DNA from: Alicyclobacillus acidiphilus NBRC 100859
Lineage (GTDB): Bacteria > Bacillota > Bacilli > Alicyclobacillales > Alicyclobacillaceae
Reading direction: 5' to 3'
Assembly: GCF_001544355.1 (NCBI RefSeq)
Contig: NZ_BCQI01000001.1
Coordinates: forward strand, 62,001-126,000
DNA: 64,000 nt
A program made the translations under genes and the position numbers. Under the pieces are notes generated by a model. It worked only from the letters and a program-made list of their open reading frames with translations. It was not told the DNA's origin and did no database searches. Shown here one piece after another: positions 24,141 to 32,678 of this stretch (position 1 is the stretch's first letter; the number at the start of each line of letters is the position of its first letter).

Positions 24141-25683
24141 TTGCGTATTCAACGGCTCTAGTTTCTCGAATCACGGTCACTTTAATTTGACCAGGATAAT
24201 CGAGTTCGTTCTCGATCTTTTTGGAAATCTCCTTCGCAACCAACGCCGACTCCGCATCGTCAACCATTTCCGGTTTGACGATGATGCGAATTTCACGCCC
24301 AGCTTGAATTGCGTAGCTCTTCTCGACACCGGCAAATGATTCTGCGATGTTTTCCAACTTCTCCAGCCGTTTCATGTAGATCTCCAAAGTCTCGCGTCGA
24401 GCTCCGGGGCGTGCCGCAGAAATCGCGTCAGCCGCAGCTACAATGACGGACACCGGCGACGAGAACTCCACATCCCCGTGGTGCGCGGCAATCGAGTTGA
24501 TAACGACAGGATGTTCCTTGTACCGACGGGCGAGATCCACACCAATTTCGACATGCGAACCCTCCACCTCGTGCGTAACCGATTTGCCAATGTCGTGAAG
24601 CAATCCACCGCGGCGCGCCAACGCGACATCCAACCCCAGTTCGGCAGCCATCATTCCTGCCAAATGCGCCACCTCAATGGAATGCTTTAATACGTTTTGT
24701 CCATAGCTGGTACGGAAACGCAACCTTCCAAGGAGCTTGATCAAATCCGGGTGTAAGCCGTGAACGTTGGTGTCAAACGTCGCTTGTTCGCCCTCTTCGC
24801 GAACCAAATCATCCACGTCGCGGCGAGCCTTTTCCACCATTTCCTCGATGCGGGCCGGGTGGATTCGGCCATCAGCGACCAATCGTTCCAACGCGACTCG
24901 AGCAATCTCTCGTCGAATCGGGTCAAATCCGGACAAAATCACCGCTTCCGGTGTATCATCGATAATCAGGTCGATTCCAGTGAGCGTTTCAAGTGTTCGA
25001 ATGTTCCGACCTTCACGTCCGATGATTCGACCTTTCATCTCATCGTTCGGCAAGGTGACGACGGAAACCGTGATTTCGGATGCGTGATCTGCTGCACAGC
25101 GCTGAACCGCGTTCGCCACGATCTCGCGAGCCCGCCGATCCGCTTCACGCTTGGTTTCCTGTTCAATTTGTTTCACGAGCATCGCCGCGTCATGGCGCGA
25201 TTCGCGCTCCACTTGTTCCAGAATCAGCGCGCGGGCACTTTCACGTGTCAATCCAGACACCCGCTCAAGTTCCCGAACCTGTTCCTGTCGCAAGTGTTCA
25301 ATCTCGTCCTTCAGCAACTGCACAGACTGTTCTTGAGCACGCAATTCTTCCGCTTTTTGCTCTTGGAGCTCCAGCTTCCTATCCAGCGATTCTTCCTTTT
25401 GAAGAATTCTTCTCTCCAACCGCTGAATTTCGTTTCGACGCTCGCGAAGTTCCTTCTCCGCTTCCTGTCGAATCCGATGCGTCTCTTCCTTCGCTTCCAA
25501 CACCGCTTCTTTTCTACGAGCCTCTACATCACGTTGAGCCGATTCTATAATCTGCAAGGCACGCGCTTCTGCGGTACCAATTTTCGACTCGGCCATCATG
25601 CGCCGAGCAAGGTAACCAATAAACAATCCGACAACTAAACAAGCCAATCCTATAACGATACACGACCAAATGGGAACGTTCAA
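24136..25683 (-). CDS. rny: Ribonuclease Y
   Basis: A 515-residue membrane-anchored endoribonuclease that starts mRNA decay. An N-terminal transmembrane helix ('[17 protein letters not shown]') is followed by a long charged coiled coil (about 30-200), a KH domain ('[15 protein letters not shown]' at about 213) and an HD domain ('HDIGKS' at about 361, '[20 protein letters not shown]'). The TTG at 25683 is chosen because GGAGG is 8 nt upstream and the helix then starts at residue 5; the frame is open to 25737. A strong promoter lies upstream. Its likely RicA-type partner is encoded at 13186. Confidence 0.96.
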   Translation of the reverse strand: MNVPIWSCIVIGLACLVVGLFIGYLARRMMAESKIGTAEARALQIIESAQRDVEARRKEAVLEAKEETHRIRQEAEKELRERRNEIQRLERRILQKEESLDRKLELQEQKAEELRAQEQSVQLLKDEIEHLRQEQVRELERVSGLTRESARALILEQVERESRHDAAMLVKQIEQETKREADRRAREIVANAVQRCAADHASEITVSVVTLPNDEMKGRIIGREGRNIRTLETLTGIDLIIDDTPEAVILSGFDPIRREIARVALERLVADGRIHPARIEEMVEKARRDVDDLVREEGEQATFDTNVHGLHPDLIKLLGRLRFRTSYGQNVLKHSIEVAHLAGMMAAELGLDVALARRGGLLHDIGKSVTHEVEGSHVEIGVDLARRYKEHPVVINSIAAHHGDVEFSSPVSVIVAAADAISAARPGARRETLEIYMKRLEKLENIAESFAGVEKSYAIQAGREIRIIVKPEMVDDAESALVAKEISKKIENELDYPGQIKVTVIRETRAVEYAK

Positions 25684-25779
25684 AGGCAATGCCTCCCTGC
25701 TCCAGTCAATCTTTCCAAGATCAACTGTTCGCGTCAACTGACGAATTCGAGCTAGAGGCCGTAACTGATACGCACATAC

Positions 25780-25809
25780 ATTCTACGTGTTTGTCCAGAA
25801 TTGTGTCAA
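25780..25809 (-). promoter_or_regulatory. Promoter of rny
   Basis: -35 TTGACA (25804-25809, consensus) and -10 TAGAAT (25780-25785), 18 bp apart, about 100 nt upstream of the rny start and touching the end of recX. Confidence 0.75.
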
Positions 25810-26480
25810 GAATCGGTCGTTGACGAATCCTCGCGCGTTCGCTCCAAGCTCCGTAACACGCGGCCTGCCAATTCGCTGCTGACGCCCTTGCCATACAAAT
25901 ACGCCATGAATTTCAACCGATCCGCCGACGTCTTGAACCAGCCCCTGCGCCGAAGATACTTCTGGGCGAGTCGAAGGGCGGTGTCCAATTCGACATCGGG
26001 CGCCAAATGGTCGCGGACCGCGAATTGCGCGACATCGGGTGCAATACCGCGGTGTTTCAAGCGCTGTATCAACTGAGCCCGTCCGAGACGCTGCCCCTCC
26101 CGTTCGACGTACCACGCGGCATACAGCGCATCGTCAATCATGCCGCGCGCTTCCAAGCGTCGAATGACGGTGTCGATCACGTCGGCCTCCAGTTCGCGGC
26201 GCTGCAGGTATTGGCGCACTTGCGCGGCCGTCTTCACGCGGCCGGTTAAGTATGAAACCGCGATCCGTTCGGCTTCGACACACCGAGATCGCGCATCGAT
26301 TTCCTGCTTGAGTGAATGCGGTACCTCTTTCCCAACGCGCAGGCCCAAATCCACCCAGTCCGCAACAGTCAGCACACATGTGGATGAATCGGAAAAGAGG
26401 ACCCGAATCACATCCGGGTCCCCGCTTGGAGAGGATCCTCTCCCTACAATTTGGATTGAATCAGAGTGTGTCAAACTCAA
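25806..26480 (-). CDS. recX: RecA regulatory protein RecX
   Basis: A 224-residue RecX made of three-helix repeats that bind and modulate the RecA filament. Family patterns include '[23 protein letters not shown]' (split), '[21 protein letters not shown]', '[15 protein letters not shown]' and 'YLRRRGW'. The start is uncertain. TTG 26480, overlapping recA by 20 nt with GAGG 6 nt upstream, keeps an N-terminal strand ('SIQIVG') typical of the family; GTG 26411 with GGGGA is the main alternative. Two hairpins lie in this N-terminal part. The gene follows recA, so it should be SOS-induced. Confidence 0.85.
   Translation of the reverse strand: MSLTHSDSIQIVGRGSSPSGDPDVIRVLFSDSSTCVLTVADWVDLGLRVGKEVPHSLKQEIDARSRCVEAERIAVSYLTGRVKTAAQVRQYLQRRELEADVIDTVIRRLEARGMIDDALYAAWYVEREGQRLGRAQLIQRLKHRGIAPDVAQFAVRDHLAPDVELDTALRLAQKYLRRRGWFKTSADRLKFMAYLYGKGVSSELAGRVLRSLERTREDSSTTDS
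26399..26443 (-). other. Two hairpins at the recA-recX junction
   Basis: A 16-bp perfect palindrome GGAGAGGATCCTCTCC (26428-26443) and a second stem GGACCCG/CGGGTCC (26399-26421). Both lie just past the recA stop and may lower recX expression by attenuation or blocked initiation. Confidence 0.45.
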
Positions 26481-27522
26481 AATCATCCTCTTCGACATCG
26501 GAACTGTCGACCGATTCGATGGCCTTGCTCGCGACGACGTTGAAGTGTTGTCGAATCGCCGTTTCGATTTGGGCCGCAATATCAGGATGTTCCTTCAAGT
26601 ACTGCTTGGCGTTTTCGCGTCCCTGACCCAGTCGCTCTTCTTGGTACGAATACCAAGCGCCGCTCTTTTGGATGATGTCGAGGTCCGTCGCCATGTCGAC
26701 AAGGCTGCCTTCTTTAGAGATTCCTTCACCAAACATGATGTCGACGTCCGCTTGTCGGAACGGCGGCGCCACTTTGTTCTTCACCACTTTGATCCGCGTT
26801 CGCGACCCCACCACGTCGTTGCCTTGTTTGATGGCTTCAGCCCGACGCACTTCCAAACGAACCGTCGCGTAGAACTTGAGCGCGCGTCCACCCGTCGTCG
26901 TTTCTGGATTGCCAAACATGACGCCGACCTTTTCCCGAATCTGGTTGATGAAAATTGCAATGGTCTTGGATTTGCTAATCGCACCCGCGAGTTTGCGCAA
27001 CGCCTGCGACATCAAGCGCGCCTGCAGGCCGACGTGCGAATCGCCCATGTCGCCTTCAAGTTCGTTCTTCGGAACCAAGGCCGCCACCGAGTCAATGACA
27101 ATGACGTCGACAGCTCCGCTTCGAACGAGCGCCTCGGCGATCTCAAGCGCCTGTTCCCCGGTATCCGGCTGTGAAATCAGCAATTCATCGATATTCACGC
27201 CAAGCTTCTGCGCGTACGCAGGATCCAGCGCGTGTTCAGCATCCACAAACGCCGCTTGCCCGCCGAGCTTTTGCACCTCAGCGACCGCGTGCAGCGCTAC
27301 CGTCGTTTTACCGGAGGATTCAGGTCCATAAATTTCGATAATACGTCCACGCGGCAAGCCGCCGACTCCCAACGCGATATCGAGCGCGATGGAACCAGTA
27401 GGCACCGTTTCCACATTCATCGTAGCGGACGCCTCACCCAGCTTCATGATGGACCCTTTGCCAAACTGTTTCTCAATTTGCTTCAGGGCCATATCCAGGG
27501 CCGCTCGTTTATTGTCTCCCAT
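26461..27522 (-). CDS. recA: Recombinase RecA
   Basis: A 353-residue RecA that forms filaments on single-stranded DNA, catalyses strand exchange and triggers LexA self-cleavage. Walker A 'GPESSGKT' is at residues 66-73, Walker B is '[13 protein letters not shown]', the L1 loop '[20 protein letters not shown]' and the L2 region '[20 protein letters not shown]' are intact, and the tail is acidic ('[15 protein letters not shown]'). ATG 27522 follows GAGGGATGG; an upstream in-frame ATG at 27555 lacks a site. A LexA box overlaps its promoter. Next gene is recX. Confidence 0.98.
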   Translation of the reverse strand: MGDNKRAALDMALKQIEKQFGKGSIMKLGEASATMNVETVPTGSIALDIALGVGGLPRGRIIEIYGPESSGKTTVALHAVAEVQKLGGQAAFVDAEHALDPAYAQKLGVNIDELLISQPDTGEQALEIAEALVRSGAVDVIVIDSVAALVPKNELEGDMGDSHVGLQARLMSQALRKLAGAISKSKTIAIFINQIREKVGVMFGNPETTTGGRALKFYATVRLEVRRAEAIKQGNDVVGSRTRIKVVKNKVAPPFRQADVDIMFGEGISKEGSLVDMATDLDIIQKSGAWYSYQEERLGQGRENAKQYLKEHPDIAAQIETAIRQHFNVVASKAIESVDSSDVEEDDFEFDTL

Positions 27523-27603
27523 ACCACACCATCCCTCGGTAGCTAGCCACATCAATTCGTTCGTCTACTAGTTCTAGCTTTCTATCGTCTTTCCTCTGAT
27601 CAT

Positions 27604-27631
27604 ATTGTATCAACTCCACTCTGAAATGCAA
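27604..27631 (-). promoter_or_regulatory. Promoter of recA
   Basis: -35 TTGCAT (27626-27631) and -10 TACAAT (27604-27609), 16 bp apart, about 90 nt upstream of recA. Confidence 0.7.
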
Positions 27632-27642
27632 ACATTTGTTCG
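27629..27642 (-). promoter_or_regulatory. LexA (SOS) box of recA
   Basis: CGAACAAATGTTTG matches the Gram-positive SOS box (CGAAC-N4-GTTYG) with both half-sites and overlaps the -35 element, the right place for LexA repression. Confidence 0.85.
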
Positions 27643-27783
27643 CGTTTCAGCCAGGGATTTTAGCAGTGGTTGGGGAGTGACATAGAAGAGGTACATAGAA
27701 TAGGGGCAGTCAGCGAGGACGGGCTGGATTTCGACCTCGCGCAGCCCTATCCCATAGCCGGACCGAAGGAGTTAGGCGCAATG

Positions 27784-27828
27784 AGTGAGGACGGAAGGAG
27801 TGAGGACGGAAGGAGTGAGGACGGAAGG
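27784..27828 (+). repeat. Three tandem copies of a 15-bp repeat
   Basis: AGTGAGGACGGAAGG is repeated three times without error. A period of 15 keeps any reading frame open, but nothing around it looks coding. Confidence 0.9.
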
Positions 27829-28071
27829 CGATGCCCGGGAGCGCGAGCGCTTCACAGAGCCTGTCTATTTGGGTCCACAACTGCCCATTGGAGTTTTTGG
27901 AGCGATTTTGAAGGGCGGTCGCGCGCATTGGTCTTGTGCCAGGGGCGGACCGGGGCTGGGGCAGGACCCTTTCGGACCCTGAAACTGCCTTGGGTTCGAT
28001 TTGAAGAGTTCAATCGGAAAAACTTCATCCTCGGCGAGGCTGGAATTGGCTGAAATCGGTTCTGATAATGT

Positions 28072-28099
28072 GGGATATCCTCAAAATATGAGATATCCC
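28072..28099. repeat. Inverted repeat
   Basis: GGGATATCCTCA ... TGAGATATCCC, an approximately 11-bp stem with one bulged base and a 5-nt loop. Confidence 0.6.
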
Positions 28100-28172
28100 T
28101 CGAACATGGAAAACCACTCTTTGTAACCCGGTTCATCGATAGCCGATCAAGGCGCGTTAGCGCCGTTAGCGT

Positions 28173-28303
28173 GATCGCGCAGCTTCATTGCCACCAACTG
28201 GCCGCGTCGTTCCGGATGCGGTGGCAAATAGGCCGCCCGCGGCCGCTTATGTGTGTCGAATCGTCTCATTCGCCTTGAATAAGCGGCCCACGCCCGCTTA
28301 AGT
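28173..28303 (+). repeat. Diverged ~130-bp direct repeat, copy A
   Basis: This block and 28455-28585 share GATCGCG, ATTGCCACCAAC, CCGCCCGCGGCCGCTTATG and TGTGTCGAATCGTCT in the same order and spacing (offset about 281 bp). Each carries two of the palindromic elements. Confidence 0.7.
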
Positions 28304-28698
28304 GACTGTCACCCCGCTGTTTCAGGGCCACCATCGGCGAATAAGCGGCTCAGGGCCGCCTATTTGCTGACACTCCGACCTTTTCGCGGAAATAAGCCGC
28401 CCACGGCCGCCTATTTGCCCGCCAGCAGCAGTTCCCGCCTGTTCCCGCCAGCGCGATCGCGTCGCCCTATTGCCACCAACCGGGCGCGTTGCTCCGAGGG
28501 CCATGGCACATAAGCCGCCCGCGGCCGCTTATGTGTGTCGAATCGTCTGATGGGTGCCAAATAAGCGGTGCACGGCTGCTTAAGTGGTTGAAACGAGGCC
28601 ACTCCGGGGGCAAAGAGGACAAATAAGCCGCCCACGGCCGCCTATTTGCCCTTCATCCGGTGATTTCTTCGAAATAAGCGGCCCAGGGCCGCTTATTT
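28226..28698. repeat. Array of eight palindromic (REP-like) elements
   Basis: Eight copies of an element of about 27 bp of the form AAATAAGCGGCC-n-GGCCGCTTATTT lie at about 28226-28250, 28278-28301, 28340-28365, 28390-28416, 28507-28535, 28559-28582, 28621-28647 and 28672-28698. The last is a perfect palindrome with 13-bp arms around one base. The fourth and seventh are identical over 30 bp. Compensating changes (for example the CACATAAGC / GCTTATGTG ends at 28507-28535) suggest the stem is conserved. Spacing is irregular, so it is not a CRISPR array. No gene overlaps it. Confidence 0.85.
28455..28585 (+). repeat. Diverged ~130-bp direct repeat, copy B
   Basis: Second copy of the block at 28173-28303. 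The stretch from CCGCCCGCGG to GAATCGTCT is identical over more than 30 bp, whereas the rest has drifted. Confidence 0.7.
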
Positions 28699-28710
28699 TC
28701 CGGCTGACCC

Positions 28711-28754
28711 GTGCATCACCAGTGCATCACCAGTGCATCACCAGTGCATCACCA
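28711..28754 (+). repeat. Four tandem copies of an 11-bp repeat
   Basis: GTGCATCACCA repeated four times exactly, starting 12 bp after the last palindromic element. Confidence 0.95.
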
Positions 28755-29102
28755 GTGCTTGCCTTCGCCCCATCGTCCATCGCCGCGATCGCGCCGCCTT
28801 AAATAGGGTGGCGTTCCCCCCCCTCGCGATCGTTCGGCCATCTGCCGCCGCCTACTGCCAGCCCCAGTTGCATACTTAGAGACACTGTCGACTCATGGAA
28901 CGCATCAATATATGTCAGACTTTTCAGACAGATTGTAAAAGGCGGTTGGTCGTGGCAATCGGCCTTGTGTGAGAATGGGGGACACAGTCCATTTCGAACC
29001 CTGAAATTTTCTCCGCGAGTACGGAACCTCCCCGAAAAATCCGACTCCTGTCACCTTGTTAATCGACGGTCTCTGTGAGCCGCCTGTCCAGCGCCAGACA
29101 AG

Positions 29103-29130
29103 CGAATCGGCCCTCACTCGGGCCGATTCG
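29103..29130 (-). terminator. Hairpin after the DEAD-box helicase gene
   Basis: Perfect 11-bp stem CGAATCGGCCC/GGGCCGATTCG with a 6-nt loop, 20 nt past the stop. The downstream minus-strand sequence CTTGTCTGG is a poor T-run, so termination is likely but not certain. Confidence 0.6.
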
Positions 29131-29152
29131 GATTTGCGTTGCCCGGCAAACC

Positions 29153-30733
29153 TTATCGACGGCTGGCGCGAGGCTTCGCGGGTTCGAGGTTGACGCGAGC
29201 GCCGTTGATCCGGCTTTGGCGCAGGGCCTCGTAGACAAACGGGGCGCTGTCCTGATCCACTTCGATAAAGGTGAACTTGTCAAACATGTCGATCCGCCCG
29301 ACGGCTTCGCTCGGCACGCCGGCTTCTTCGGAGATGGCGCGCACGAAGTCGGTCGGACTCATGCGAGCGGTCCGTCCAATATTGACGAAGAAGCGAACCA
29401 TGCCTGGACGAGCGCCGGTGTCGCCAAAATCGTAATCCTCGCCTTCGCCCTGGGAACTCTCGCCCGATGTCAAGAGCTTCAGGAGCGCTGAGGCGATGTC
29501 GATCGGATCGTGCTCGTCGACCAAGGTGCCAAGGATTGCGCGATATTGGCCGAGGCTCTCGCTGCGCAGAACCTCGAGCACGCGATTTCGCCAGACTTCA
29601 GCCTGCCGCTCGGCGACATCCTCAAGTGACGGCACTTCCCGCATATCCATCGTCACTTTGGTCTCGCGCTCGATTTGCTTCAGCAGCTTGAACTCGCGCG
29701 GCGTCACCAGCGTGATGGCGAGGCCATGCTTGCCCGCGCGGCCGGTTCTGCCGATCCGGTGAACGTACGATTCGGGGTCCTGCGGAATGTCGTAGTTGAT
29801 GACGTGCGTCACATCGTCGACGTCGAGGCCGCGTGCGGCCACGTCGGTCGCAACGAGCAGTTCGATCTCGTTGCGGCGGAAGCGCCGCATCACGCGATCG
29901 CGCTGCGCCTGACTGAGATCTCCGTGCAAACCGTCCGCCATATAGCCGCGGGCGAGCAAAGCTTCGACGAGATCGTCAACGCCGCGCTTGGTCCGGCAGA
30001 AGATGATGCCCAACTGGATTTCCTCGCTGTCCACGATCCGGCAGAGGCTTTCAAGCTTGTTCCGATCAAGGACTTTGTAGCCGATTTGATCGATTCGGGG
30101 AACGGTCATCTCGCCCCGATTCACCGTGACATGGCGCGGATCCCGCATATACCTCCCGGACAGTCGTTTCACTTCGTTCGGGAACGTCGCGGAAAACAGG
30201 AGGGTTTGTCGATCCGCCGGCGTCTCGCGCAGAATTGCCTCGATATCGTCGATGAAGCCCATATCCAGCATCTCATCCGCTTCGTCGAGCACGACTGTGC
30301 GCACTTGATTCAACTGCAACGTGCCGCGGCGAATGTGATCCAGCACACGGCCCGGCGTGCCGATGACGATGTGCACGCCCTGCTTGAGCGCGCGAATCTG
30401 GTGGCCGATGGATTGGCCGCCGTAGATCGGCACCGAACGCACGCGCTTGTACTTGGCAAGCTTGCGCACCTCGCCAGCGACCTGAATGGCCAGTTCACGC
30501 GTCGGTGTCAACACGATGGCCTGCACATGGCCCTCCGGCGTGACTTTGTCGACGAGCGGAATGCCGAACGCGGCAGTCTTGCCGGTACCGGTCTGCGCCT
30601 GACCAATGACGTCGACGCCTTCCATGACGATGGGAATGCAGGCTTGTTGGATCGGAGATGGCTCTTCAAAACCCATATCGTGAATCGCCTGCACGACACG
30701 GCGATGTATACCCAATTCTTCAAAAACGGACAT
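29153..30733 (-). CDS. DEAD-box ATP-dependent RNA helicase (CshA/DeaD type)
   Basis: A 526-residue RNA helicase. The core has all motifs: Q motif with 'GFEEPSPIQQACIP', motif I 'AQTGTGKT' (46-53), 'PTRELAIQ', 'TPGRVLDH', 'DEAD', 'SAT', 'ARGLD' and 'HRIGRTGRAG'. After residue 370 a helical linker leads to a DbpA/CsdA-type RRM-like domain (about 435-510, 'VRFFVNIGRTARMSP'). Such enzymes act in ribosome assembly, cold growth and mRNA decay. ATG 30733 has AGGAAGG upstream. It follows cinA on the same strand after a short gap. The match to CshA rather than CshB or DeaD is not certain. Confidence 0.92.
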   Translation of the reverse strand: MSVFEELGIHRRVVQAIHDMGFEEPSPIQQACIPIVMEGVDVIGQAQTGTGKTAAFGIPLVDKVTPEGHVQAIVLTPTRELAIQVAGEVRKLAKYKRVRSVPIYGGQSIGHQIRALKQGVHIVIGTPGRVLDHIRRGTLQLNQVRTVVLDEADEMLDMGFIDDIEAILRETPADRQTLLFSATFPNEVKRLSGRYMRDPRHVTVNRGEMTVPRIDQIGYKVLDRNKLESLCRIVDSEEIQLGIIFCRTKRGVDDLVEALLARGYMADGLHGDLSQAQRDRVMRRFRRNEIELLVATDVAARGLDVDDVTHVINYDIPQDPESYVHRIGRTGRAGKHGLAITLVTPREFKLLKQIERETKVTMDMREVPSLEDVAERQAEVWRNRVLEVLRSESLGQYRAILGTLVDEHDPIDIASALLKLLTSGESSQGEGEDYDFGDTGARPGMVRFFVNIGRTARMSPTDFVRAISEEAGVPSEAVGRIDMFDKFTFIEVDQDSAPFVYEALRQSRINGARVNLEPAKPRASRR

Positions 30734-30762
30734 TTTCTCAACCTTCCTACATCAGAATCTCG

Positions 30763-32016
30763 TTACACTTGTCTTTGTATGTGCTGCAGGAGCCGCCAAA
30801 ACGCTTGTTTGCAGGTACGCAGGCGAATCTGTGCCCGCGATCCGCGAAGTTGCAACCGATACACCGCGGTATCCGCGGCGTCCGCAACAGCGACGAACAC
30901 GAGTCCAACCGGCTTTTCGGGCGTGCCGCCCCCCGGACCGGCGATCCCGGTGATGCCGACGCCATAGTCGGTGGCAAGCCGTTCGCGGACACCCTTCGCC
31001 ATCGCGATCGCGGTCTGTTCCGACACGGCGCCGTCGAGATCCAGCACATCGGCAGGAACGCCCAATAATTGCTGCTTCACGCGGTTGTCGTACGCGACAA
31101 TCCCACCTTGAAACGCCTGTGAACTCCCCGGAACGTCGGTCAACATCTCCGCCATCATGCCGCCGGTGCAACTCTCGGCGACCGCCAGTGTGCGGCCTCT
31201 CTCGACGAGGCGATCGATCACCACCGACGGCAGCGTCTCGTCGTCCACTCCATAGAGGAAATCGCCGAAACGCCTGCGAAGTTCGGCCTCGACAGGAGCG
31301 ATGCGCTGCTTCGCCTCGGACTCCGTCTTCCCTGTGGCGGTGATGCGCAACAGCATCTCCCCTTCACCCGCGAGCGGCGCAACGGTTGGATTGTCTTGCG
31401 CGGTCAAATCGCGGATCTGCTCATCGACGTCCGATTCGCCAATTCCGCAGAAATGAAGTACGCGTGAAATGAGTACCTGCGCTCCTCCGAATACTTCCAT
31501 GAGCTTGGGCAGGACGTACGTTTTCAGCATCGGACGCATTTCAAGGGGTGGTCCCGGAAGGAGAAAGAAGTGGACTCCTTGCGCGAAAATGTATTGACCA
31601 GGTGCGGTGCCATTTTCGTTCGGAATGAGGGTGCCACCCTCGATGCAGTATGCTTGTTTGCGATTTTCCTCCGGCATGGGGCGCTGTCGATTCGCGAAGT
31701 ATTGCATGAGGTGATCAAGTGCTTCGTTGGACAACACCAAATCCCGCTTCAAAAAACGGGCCAGGGCCTCCTTGGTCAAATCATCGCCGGTCGGCCCGAG
31801 GCCGCCTGTGACAATGACCACGTTCGACCGTTTCACGGCAACGTCAAACGCCGCTGAAATCCGTGCTTCGTTGTCTCCCACTGCACCGTGATGGTACACG
31901 TAGAAACCGAATTTGGCAAGTTCCTGCGAGATGTACTGAGCGTGCGCATTATGAATCTGGCCCAACAAAATCTCTGTGCCGACAGCCAATAGTTCAACGC
32001 GGCAATCCCGCGCCAT
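30763..32016 (-). CDS. cinA: CinA family protein (competence/damage-inducible; nicotinamide-nucleotide amidase domain)
   Basis: A 417-residue protein. The N-terminal MoCF-like half has 'LAVGTEILLGQIHN' and 'VIVTGGLGPTGDDLT' and is linked to pyrophosphatase activity on nucleotides such as ADP-ribose. The C-terminal PncC half, from about 265, has 'AESCTGGMMAEMLTDVPGSS' and 'GITGIAGPGGGTPEKPVGLV' (split at GPG) and deamidates NMN to recycle NAD. ATG 32016 is preferred (GGAG 9 nt upstream); the open frame extends far upstream through pgsA without homology. In Bacilli cinA usually precedes recA, but here the helicase and the repeat region intervene. Confidence 0.95.
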   Translation of the reverse strand: MARDCRVELLAVGTEILLGQIHNAHAQYISQELAKFGFYVYHHGAVGDNEARISAAFDVAVKRSNVVIVTGGLGPTGDDLTKEALARFLKRDLVLSNEALDHLMQYFANRQRPMPEENRKQAYCIEGGTLIPNENGTAPGQYIFAQGVHFFLLPGPPLEMRPMLKTYVLPKLMEVFGGAQVLISRVLHFCGIGESDVDEQIRDLTAQDNPTVAPLAGEGEMLLRITATGKTESEAKQRIAPVEAELRRRFGDFLYGVDDETLPSVVIDRLVERGRTLAVAESCTGGMMAEMLTDVPGSSQAFQGGIVAYDNRVKQQLLGVPADVLDLDGAVSEQTAIAMAKGVRERLATDYGVGITGIAGPGGGTPEKPVGLVFVAVADAADTAVYRLQLRGSRAQIRLRTCKQAFWRLLQHIQRQV

Positions 32017-32030
32017 TCGCATCATCTCCG

Positions 32031-32609
32031 TCAATCCGTCACTCGAATAATCTGCTTGTTTTTCACGAAGTAATCGAGACCCGAGAGAACTGTGGCAACA
32101 ACCATGATATACAACATCACACTCGCAAATGGGAAGCCAAACAGCGAAAACGGGAAGTTGTTCAGGATGAGCGCCGCCATCGCGATCATCTGCGTCACCG
32201 TCTTCAATTTTGCAAACGAGCTGGCCGCGATTACCAAACCCTCGGCAGCGGCGACTAAGCGAAGGCCTGTCACGGCAAACTCCCGACTGATGATGACGAT
32301 GGCAACCCACGCTGGCAGCCTCTGCATTTGCACCAAGCTGATCAGCACTGCGGAAACGAGCAGTTTGTCTGCCAAAGGATCGAGAAACTTGCCGAAGTTC
32401 GTGATAATTTTCCGCTTGCGTGCGATATAGCCGTCCAGACCGTCGGTGCTCGCGGCGAGCAAAAACACGAGGGTGGCGACAATTTCGCTGCCCGTCGTCG
32501 TCTGGCCGTTGATGGTGAAGGACCAAAAGTCGTAGTGCATGAGCAGCACCAAAGCGACAACTGGAACCAAGAAAATTCTGGCCAGCGTGATTCGATTCGC
32601 GAGATTCAA
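32031..32609 (-). CDS. pgsA: CDP-diacylglycerol-glycerol-3-phosphate 3-phosphatidyltransferase PgsA
   Basis: A 192-residue integral membrane enzyme that makes phosphatidylglycerol phosphate, the first step to PG and cardiolipin. The CDP-alcohol phosphotransferase motif D-G-x2-A-R-x8-G-x3-D-x3-D is present as 'DGLDGYIARKRKI' continuing to 'GKFLDPLADK' (about residues 56-82). At least four hydrophobic segments are visible. It starts at TTG 32609 with AGGAG 8 nt upstream and is followed closely by cinA, the usual Bacillus order. Confidence 0.95.
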   Translation of the reverse strand: MNLANRITLARIFLVPVVALVLLMHYDFWSFTINGQTTTGSEIVATLVFLLAASTDGLDGYIARKRKIITNFGKFLDPLADKLLVSAVLISLVQMQRLPAWVAIVIISREFAVTGLRLVAAAEGLVIAASSFAKLKTVTQMIAMAALILNNFPFSLFGFPFASVMLYIMVVATVLSGLDYFVKNKQIIRVTD

Positions 32610-32678
32610 GTGTTCACGCTCCTGTCGGAAGGCAACAGTTGCCTATGAAGACAAACCAGGTTACAGCCGTCGGCCCGG

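Larger units (their letters stand above)
27643..29100. other. 1.5-kb non-coding, repeat-rich region between recA and the DEAD-box helicase gene
   Basis: No open frame here has a ribosome site together with a plausible product. A plus-strand frame at 27670-28053 is low complexity. Contents in order: a triple 15-bp repeat (27784-27828); a dyad at 28072-28099; eight palindromic elements (28226-28698); four copies of an 11-bp repeat (28711-28754); and a degenerate sequence at about 28930-29080 resembling 27905-28140. The middle is unusually rich in GGCCGC and GCGATCGC motifs compared with the neighbouring genes. Confidence 0.7.

Noticed and set aside
27670-28053. 127-codon plus-strand frame in the repeat region
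   Set aside because: Low-complexity product created by the 15-bp repeat, no ribosome site, no family resemblance.
28226-28698. CRISPR array
   Set aside because: The repeats are palindromes with irregular spacing and diverged copies, and no cas genes are in the window.
30763-32526. 587-codon version of cinA
   Set aside because: The extra N-terminal part is the wrong-frame reading of pgsA and has no similarity to CinA.
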